A stretch of DNA of 64,000 nucleotides from CAZFHZ01 sp964519015 (GTDB lineage: Bacteria > Blakebacterota > Blakebacteria > Blakebacterales > CAYUVJ01), in contig CAZFHZ010000002.1 of NCBI GenBank assembly GCA_964519015.1, positions 1-64,000 of the forward strand, given 5' to 3'. The notes under the pieces were generated by a model, which was not told where the DNA came from, did no database searches, and saw only the letters and a list, made by a program, of their open reading frames with translations. The translations under genes were made by a program, and so were the position numbers. This document shows positions 59,188 to 64,000 of this stretch, one piece after another. Each line of letters starts with the position of its first letter. Within the stretch, counting starts at the first letter, position 1.

Positions 59188-60183
59188 TCAGCGCACCCCT
59201 TGGCCCACGATCAGTTCATGGGCGAGCCGGGCAGCGGCCAGCATCGCAGATTCGGAGGCGATCCCCCGCCCGGCGATATCGAAGGCCGTTCCGTGGTCGG
59301 GGGAGGTGCGCACGATCGGCAACCCGAGGGTAACGTTCACTCCGGCGCCCGCCGCCTCCATCTTGACCGGCACCAGGCCCTGGTCGTGGAAGGGGGAGAC
59401 CACGGCATGGTAGGAACTCCACTGCCGCCGGCCGAAGAAACTGTCGGCACTGAAGAGACCCTCCACCGCGATCCCCTCGGCCCGGGCCCGCTCCAGTGCG
59501 GGCTGGAGGACCTCCCGCTCCTCGCGGTCGGCTTCCGCGTGCATCCCCCCGTGCGGATTGAGGGCCAGCATCGCGATCCGCGGTTCAGGGAGGGCGAACC
59601 GGTGACGGAGGCCCTGGTCGAGGACCCGCAGCCGCTTGAGGATCCCTTCCAGTTCCAGTCCCTCCGCAACCTGCCGTACCGGCAGATGAGTGGTCAGCAG
59701 CGCCACCCGCAACCGGGCCCCCACCAGGAGCATGACCGGCATCTCGGCCCCCAGGCGCTCGGCCAGCCATTCGGTGTGTCCGGGGGCCTTCTCCCCCGCG
59801 GCGTGGAAGGCGGCCTTGTTCAGGGGAGCGGTGACCAGCGCCCTCCGGTCGGGTTCGGCCGCGACCAGGTCACAGGCGGTGCGCAACGAGGCGATGGCGA
59901 TTTGTGCCGCCGGCACCGAGGTCCGTCCGGAGAAGAGCAGGACGCGGACCTCCTCGGAGCTCAGGGCACGCTCCACGGGGGGTTCGATGATCTCCACCCC
60001 ATGCGACTGGGGGGGGAGCACGCCGAGTTCGCGGGCGGCCAGTTCCCAGAAGGTGGTCGGTCCCACCACCGCCATGGGGACCTCCCAGCCGAGGCGGAGC
60101 GGGAGGAGGGCTTTCAGCACCACTTCCGGTCCGATCCCGGTGGGATCGCCCAGCGTGAAGATCAGTCGGGGAGGCTCGGCCAT
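59188..60183 (-). CDS. pdxA: 4-hydroxythreonine-4-phosphate dehydrogenase PdxA
   Basis: 331 residues. PdxA oxidises 4-phospho-hydroxythreonine in the vitamin B6 pathway. Visible: LIFTLGDPTGIGPEVVLKALL at the N-terminus, LVTAPLNKAAFHAAGEKAPGHTEWLAE, the metal ligand region LTTHLPVRQVAEGL, LALNPHGGMHAEADREE and the C-terminal YHAVVSPFHDQGLVPVKM with TSPDHGTAFDIAGRG. It lies 2 nt from surA-like gene 1, and the surA-pdxA order is a common one. pdxJ is not in the window. Confidence 0.96.
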   Translation of the reverse strand: MAEPPRLIFTLGDPTGIGPEVVLKALLPLRLGWEVPMAVVGPTTFWELAARELGVLPPQSHGVEIIEPPVERALSSEEVRVLLFSGRTSVPAAQIAIASLRTACDLVAAEPDRRALVTAPLNKAAFHAAGEKAPGHTEWLAERLGAEMPVMLLVGARLRVALLTTHLPVRQVAEGLELEGILKRLRVLDQGLRHRFALPEPRIAMLALNPHGGMHAEADREEREVLQPALERARAEGIAVEGLFSADSFFGRRQWSSYHAVVSPFHDQGLVPVKMEAAGAGVNVTLGLPIVRTSPDHGTAFDIAGRGIASESAMLAAARLAHELIVGQGVR

Positions 60184-60184
60184 C

Positions 60185-61543
60185 TCAGCGTTTTTTAATC
60201 TCGACGTAGGTCTGGCGCCGCAACTCCTCGAACCAGTCCTGGACGGCGGCCTGGCGCCGTTCGTTCTGGACCTGGCTCTCCACCTGGGTGAACCGGTGCT
60301 GCAGGAGCTGGGCGATCACATCCTCGTCGAGGGCCACCCGCTGGACGAAATGGACACTGCTGCCCCCCTGGGCATCGGTCAGTTCGAGGGGTCCGGCCCA
60401 CGTCCCGCTCTCCAGACCCTGGAGCGCCTGGACCCAGGCGGGGGTCAGGCCCGACCCGGTCGGGGAGATCGGGAGGCGTACGATGGCGAACAATCCCCCG
60501 CTGGTCACCGCGTCCGGCTCGTCGCTCCAGCGGGCGACCAGTTCGCGGAAGTCGGTCCCGGACACCAGTGCGGTGCGAACGGCCTCGATCGTGTCGGCCA
60601 GTGCCTGGAGGGCGTTCCCGCCACCCGAAGGCCGGATCAGAATGTGCCGCACGTGCACCTGGTCGGCGGTACGTTCCAGCACCTGGAGCAGGTGCCAGCC
60701 GAACGAGGAGCGGACGGGTTCGGAGACCTCGCCGACCGGCAGCGACCAGGCGACCGTCTCCACCGCCGCCACGTAGGTCCCCTTGGGGACGATGCCCAGG
60801 TCGCCCCCTTCCGGGGCGGAACCGGGGTCCTGGGAGAAGCGTCGGGCCAGATCGGCGAAGTCCTCCCCCGTCTCCACGATCCGTCGTCTCAGGTCGACGA
60901 TCCGGGCCAGGGCGGCCGCATCGGGATCTCCCTCCGGACCGGGCGGGTCGAGCCGGATGTCCCGGAGCACCATGAGCTGATCACGGTTGGTACGTAGCCA
61001 GGCCGCGCCGTCCCGCCGGGAGACCGTGGTCGGCCTCCCGATGTTGGCCTGCTGCATGAGCTTCTGGCTCAATAGAAAGTTCTCCGCCTGACCGGCCATC
61101 CGGCGCCGGAACTCTGTCAGGGAGAGGCCTTCCGCCTGCAGGGCCTCCTGGAAGCCATCCTCTCCACCGAACCGCTCCCGGATCATCGCGATCTGGCTGT
61201 CGACCTGCCGGTCCACTTCGCTGCGGGTGACCAAGACCGAGTCGCGTCGGGCCTTGGCCAGGATGAGGGCGTTGTTGATCAACTCGTCCAGGACCTGGGT
61301 ACGGAGCTGCTCCCGCTGCTGGGGGGTCAGGTTCTCCGGGTTCAGGCCCTGCTCGTAGGCGGCCTGGTTGAGGGCGAGTTCCACTTCGCTGCGCAGCACG
61401 ATCTGGTTGCCCACCACGGCCGCGATCCCGTCGACCGGGACCCGCTGCCCGGGCTGCGGCTGCTGACCGGCGGCCGGGCGCCCGGGTGAACCCGCCGCCA
61501 GCAGGGCTCCCAGGAGGAGGAGGGTACCGGACCGGCGGCTCAC
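60185..61543 (-). CDS. surA: SurA-like periplasmic chaperone/peptidyl-prolyl isomerase
   Basis: 452 residues with a signal peptide (TLLLLGALLAAGSPGRPAAG). SurA_N domain about 30-180 (VDGIAAVVGNQIVLRSEVELALNQ, LRTQVLDELINNALILAKARRDS), then two parvulin-like segments: ETGEDFADLARRFSQDPGSA and GGDLGIVPKG (about 230-300), and HVRHILIRPSGGGNALQALAD to DEPDAVTSGGLFAIV (about 305-380). SurA guides outer-membrane proteins to the BAM complex. It overlaps the next isomerase-like gene by 4 nt, and pdxA follows 1 nt after its stop, recalling the E. coli lptD-surA-pdxA order. Confidence 0.93.
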   Translation of the reverse strand: MSRRSGTLLLLGALLAAGSPGRPAAGQQPQPGQRVPVDGIAAVVGNQIVLRSEVELALNQAAYEQGLNPENLTPQQREQLRTQVLDELINNALILAKARRDSVLVTRSEVDRQVDSQIAMIRERFGGEDGFQEALQAEGLSLTEFRRRMAGQAENFLLSQKLMQQANIGRPTTVSRRDGAAWLRTNRDQLMVLRDIRLDPPGPEGDPDAAALARIVDLRRRIVETGEDFADLARRFSQDPGSAPEGGDLGIVPKGTYVAAVETVAWSLPVGEVSEPVRSSFGWHLLQVLERTADQVHVRHILIRPSGGGNALQALADTIEAVRTALVSGTDFRELVARWSDEPDAVTSGGLFAIVRLPISPTGSGLTPAWVQALQGLESGTWAGPLELTDAQGGSSVHFVQRVALDEDVIAQLLQHRFTQVESQVQNERRQAAVQDWFEELRRQTYVEIKKR

Positions 61544-62412
61544 GGCCGATCGCTCCCGCGTAATGTCCGCAGGGCCGTGTCGATGTCGATGGCGACCTCC
61601 GAGTCCTCGAGGAGGCGGCTGAGCAGCTCCTCGAGCTTGATATTGCGCAGGTCGGCGGCCATGCGGGCCACGATGTCCTCCCGGACCTCGGCCAGTTCCC
61701 GGACCGTGCCCGCGTTCTGCCGCTGCTCCACCCGGATGAGCACGTACCCGGTCCCGATGCGGGTGGGTCGGCTGAGTACGCCCTCTGTCTGACGGAAGAC
61801 GGTCGATCCCAGTTCCTCTCCCAGGTCGGCCTCGGTCATGAAACCCGAATCGAGCTCCGCGGCCAGAACCCCGAAGCTGGTGTCCACCGCTACCTCCTCG
61901 AGATCGCGGCCCGCCAAGATCGCGTCGCGGGCTCGCTGCGCGGTGGGACTGTCGCCGAACCAGAGGATGGCGACCCGTACTTCGTCCGTGGAGCGGCGGA
62001 ACTCCTCCTGGTTGTTCAGATAGTAGTTCTCGACCTCGGAATCGGAGATGAGCGGATCGACGTCCAGCTCATCCTCCAGGAAGACGTCCACCAGGATGCT
62101 CCGGGTGGCTTCCTCGAGCCGGTCACGAACCCGTCCGTCCTTGGCGTAGCCCATGCTGCGAGCGGCCTGCTGGAGCAGTTCGGTGCGGACCCAGCCGTTG
62201 ACGAAGGCGAGCAGGTCCTGCCGGTCGGCCCGAGCCAGTACTTCGGCCGGGAGGCTCGTCCGCAGGTCCTCCAGGGTGAGGGTGGACCCGCCGACCCGGG
62301 CGATGACCGGAGAGGGGTCGGTGCCCCGGGAACAGGCGGAAGTCCACGGCAGCACCGCCAGGGCACCGATCAGCAGCGCGCTTCGCAGGGGATGGGGCCG
62401 GCAGCCGTTCAT
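61540..62412 (-). CDS. SurA_N-type lipoprotein chaperone
   Basis: 290 residues. A lipoprotein signal (ALAVLPWTSACSRG, Cys near residue 27) is followed by a SurA_N-type domain: VIARVGGSTLTLEDLRTSLP, LLAFVNGWVRTELLQQAARSMG and DSEVENYYLNNQEEFRRSTDEVRVAILWF. The C-terminal half keeps a parvulin-like outline (AVDTSFGVLAAELDSGFMTEADLGEELG and GVLSRPTRIGTGYVLIRVEQRQ), but the active-site pattern is weak, so it is more likely a chaperone than an isomerase. It lies between the other two family members with tight overlaps (4 nt with the downstream gene, 9 nt gap upstream). Confidence 0.85.
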   Translation of the reverse strand: MNGCRPHPLRSALLIGALAVLPWTSACSRGTDPSPVIARVGGSTLTLEDLRTSLPAEVLARADRQDLLAFVNGWVRTELLQQAARSMGYAKDGRVRDRLEEATRSILVDVFLEDELDVDPLISDSEVENYYLNNQEEFRRSTDEVRVAILWFGDSPTAQRARDAILAGRDLEEVAVDTSFGVLAAELDSGFMTEADLGEELGSTVFRQTEGVLSRPTRIGTGYVLIRVEQRQNAGTVRELAEVREDIVARMAADLRNIKLEELLSRLLEDSEVAIDIDTALRTLRGSDRP

Positions 62413-62421
62413 GAGGCCGGC

Positions 62422-64000
62422 CTATTCGCCCGGCGGATCGACAGGGTCGTTCGGCGGTTCGGTCCGGCCGGCCGTCCGGTTGGCCACCACTTCGGCGGCA
62501 TACGAGCGGAGCAGATCTTCGTCCCGCCGAACCGGCCAGCGACGGCGGGCCTCGGTCAGGAAGGAATCTATCGCCGATGAACGCCACTCCATCCGCAATC
62601 GTTCCCGCAGGTTATCCCGAATTTCATCGAGGGTAACCACATGGGCCGGAGAGACGCCATCCACGCGGAAGACCGAGAAGCCGAGGGGGGTCTCCACCAC
62701 CGGACCCAGCTGCCCTTTCGCCACCTGGGAGGCCGCCTCGCCCAGCGGCGCCAGCTCGTCCCGGGCCAGGGGCGCCATCCGACCCCGCCGCTCGCGGAAG
62801 CCCTCCCGGATGGTGGCTTCCGCGGCCAGGTCGGCCAGATCCTCCCCCTGCTGCGCCCGGGCCAGGATACCCTCGGCCTCGGTGCGGGTGGCCAGCAGGA
62901 CCTCGGTCAGCGCCCGGCGCTCCGGGATGTCGAACTCCTGCGGATGCTCCGTGTAATAGCGTTCCAGGTAGGCACCGTTGGGCACACCACGGGCGGCCTC
63001 GAGGATTCCCAGTTTATCGGCGTAGAGCTTACTGTTGGTGAAGCGCTCCAGGGCACTTCGGATTGAAGGGTCGCGGTCGAATCCCAGACGGCGGGCCTCG
63101 GCCGCCACTTCGTTGGTGATGACCCACTCGATGAACTGGTTCTGCCAGTCGGGCAGCGTGATGTTGTTATCCCGCGCCTGGGCGTTGACCAGCTCCAGCC
63201 GGTCGAGCAGGTCCTGGGCGGTGTAGGGTGTCCGGGTGGATTGGATCACCACCCGGCGGCCGTCCTCCGGGGAGAGTCGGGGGACCGGGTTGTTCCGCGG
63301 ATCCTGTTCGAAGGATGCGCCGATCTTCTCGACCAGCCAGCGGAAGTGGTCCTGGTTGATCCCGTACCCCCCCTCCGACCAGATCCGGTTGACCAGTTTC
63401 TGTTCCCGGTCGTCCTGGCGGAGCGACATGATGCGAGCGCGGGCGTTGGCCCGTTCCAGCTCAGGTGAGCCAAGCTGTCGGTCCCGTTCCTCGGTGATCT
63501 TGATGAAGTGGTATTCCGGCCCCGAGCGGAGCGGGCCATCCCAGGTGCCGACCGGGATGCTGTAGACGAGCGGTTCGAGGTCGGGGTAAGAGGGGAAGGG
63601 TCCCTGCCCCCAGCTCAGCCAGCCGAGGTCGCCGCCGTGTAGCAGGCGGCGAGGGTCGTCCGACTCGGCGAGGGCCAGTTCCCTCCAGTCAGCCCCCGAC
63701 TCGAGCTGCTGCTGGATCTGTTGTGCTTTCCCAGCGGAGATGGTCACCATGTGCAGGACGTGGCGTTCCTTGAGGGAACGGGCCAGGAAGGTGTCCACAT
63801 CGGCCTCGGAGATACGGATCTGATCCACGATCTGGCGCTGCTTGTAGAGCCGGTTGAGCAGGTCCTTCTCGTGGTTGGCACGCGCCAGGCGGAAAGCCTC
63901 GGTGCGCTCGAGACCATCGGCGCGGCCCCCCTGTTCGATGAGGGTATAGCCGATCAGTTCATCGAGCCGCTGGCTCATCACCCGGTACTCATCCTCGACG
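62422..64000 (-). CDS. Peptidyl-prolyl isomerase-like chaperone (5' end outside window)
   Basis: The frame is open to the window end, and the available 526 codons lack the expected signal peptide, so the N-terminus lies beyond 64000; an ATG near 63978 is internal. Parvulin-type segments: VLHMVTISAGKAQQIQQQLESGADWRELALAESDDPRRLLHGGDLGWLS region (about 63780-63590, shown in parts only) and a second weaker one (TEVLLATRTEAEGILARAQQ, GRMAPLARDELAPLGEAAS). A SurA_N/PpiD-like helical region lies between. It is the upstream member of three tandem chaperone genes. Confidence 0.85.
   Translation of the reverse strand, partial: VEDEYRVMSQRLDELIGYTLIEQGGRADGLERTEAFRLARANHEKDLLNRLYKQRQIVDQIRISEADVDTFLARSLKERHVLHMVTISAGKAQQIQQQLESGADWRELALAESDDPRRLLHGGDLGWLSWGQGPFPSYPDLEPLVYSIPVGTWDGPLRSGPEYHFIKITEERDRQLGSPELERANARARIMSLRQDDREQKLVNRIWSEGGYGINQDHFRWLVEKIGASFEQDPRNNPVPRLSPEDGRRVVIQSTRTPYTAQDLLDRLELVNAQARDNNITLPDWQNQFIEWVITNEVAAEARRLGFDRDPSIRSALERFTNSKLYADKLGILEAARGVPNGAYLERYYTEHPQEFDIPERRALTEVLLATRTEAEGILARAQQGEDLADLAAEATIREGFRERRGRMAPLARDELAPLGEAASQVAKGQLGPVVETPLGFSVFRVDGVSPAHVVTLDEIRDNLRERLRMEWRSSAIDSFLTEARRRWPVRRDEDLLRSYAAEVVANRTAGRTEPPNDPVDPPGE

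Noticed and set aside
1..64000. CRISPR array, insertion sequence or rRNA operon
   Set aside because: No regularly spaced long repeats, transposase-like frames or rRNA signatures were recognised on either strand.

Overview
The window is high-GC, densely coded bacterial chromosome from a diderm (Gram-negative-type) organism. It has LPS/capsule genes (Wza-, Wzc-, Wzx- and ligase-like proteins), periplasmic SurA-type chaperones, FtsEX with an EnvC-like partner, MacB-type efflux parts and RsmA/MetG/RdgB housekeeping genes. Gene content and order (SurA-like trio, pdxA, ftsEX, an ExeA-type ATPase in a glycan locus, a lamin-tail protein beside tsaD) recall Gemmatimonadota or a neighbouring FCB-type lineage. 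That assignment is inferred from gene content only and is tentative. No phage, insertion sequence, CRISPR array or rRNA was found.

Layout. 1-3500 (minus): a secreted lamin-tail protein cut by the window edge, tsaD, a YbbR/CdaR-like protein and a zinc ribbon. 3689-7046 (plus): a CstA-type transporter, then a VapBC-type toxin-antitoxin pair behind a 20-bp-phased array of GTAAG sites, then a metallophosphoesterase. 7102-10197 (minus): a DksA/TraR-type protein, DnaK and Hsp20, with a large palindrome upstream of hsp20. 10612-12228 (plus): a 61-residue helix-turn-helix protein and a glycosyltransferase/methyltransferase fusion. 12245-18080 (minus): a MacB-type permease behind three tandem periplasmic adaptors, with no ATPase. 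18228-20752 (plus): gamma-glutamyltransferase and ThiD.

20799-43440 is a large surface-glycan region. It holds a flippase, about six glycosyltransferases of GT4, GT9 and CgeB types, methyltransferases, an epimerase reduced to its two ends, Wza-like export protein, a Wzc-like kinase with an extra transmembrane/SPOR tail, and an O-antigen ligase/polymerase. A second compact operon follows: ExeA ATPase, PHP-like membrane protein, WbqC, PIG-L deacetylase, DegT aminotransferase, WecA/MraY-type transferase and HD-GYP protein. Together these could start a lipid-linked sugar (WecA type), modify it (DegT, PIG-L, WbqC), extend it (GTs), flip it (Wzx), polymerise or ligate it (Wzy/WaaL) and export it (Wza/Wzc).

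43519-64000 is mostly minus-strand metabolism and housekeeping: a TPR protein, a saccharopine-dehydrogenase-like enzyme, class I aldolase, proline dehydrogenase, Mrp/ApbC, four tRNAs (Glu, His, Arg, Pro) with a 27-bp tRNA-Glu end duplication, RdgB, a membrane protein, RsmA, TatD, MetG, HolB, an EnvC-like protein with no catalytic residues, FtsX, FtsE, PdxA and three tandem SurA-like chaperones, the last cut by the window end. The most unusual points are the phased operator array, the adaptor-rich ABC locus without ATPase, the Wzc-SPOR fusion with an altered Walker A' motif, the collapsed epimerase gene and the tRNA-Glu end duplication.
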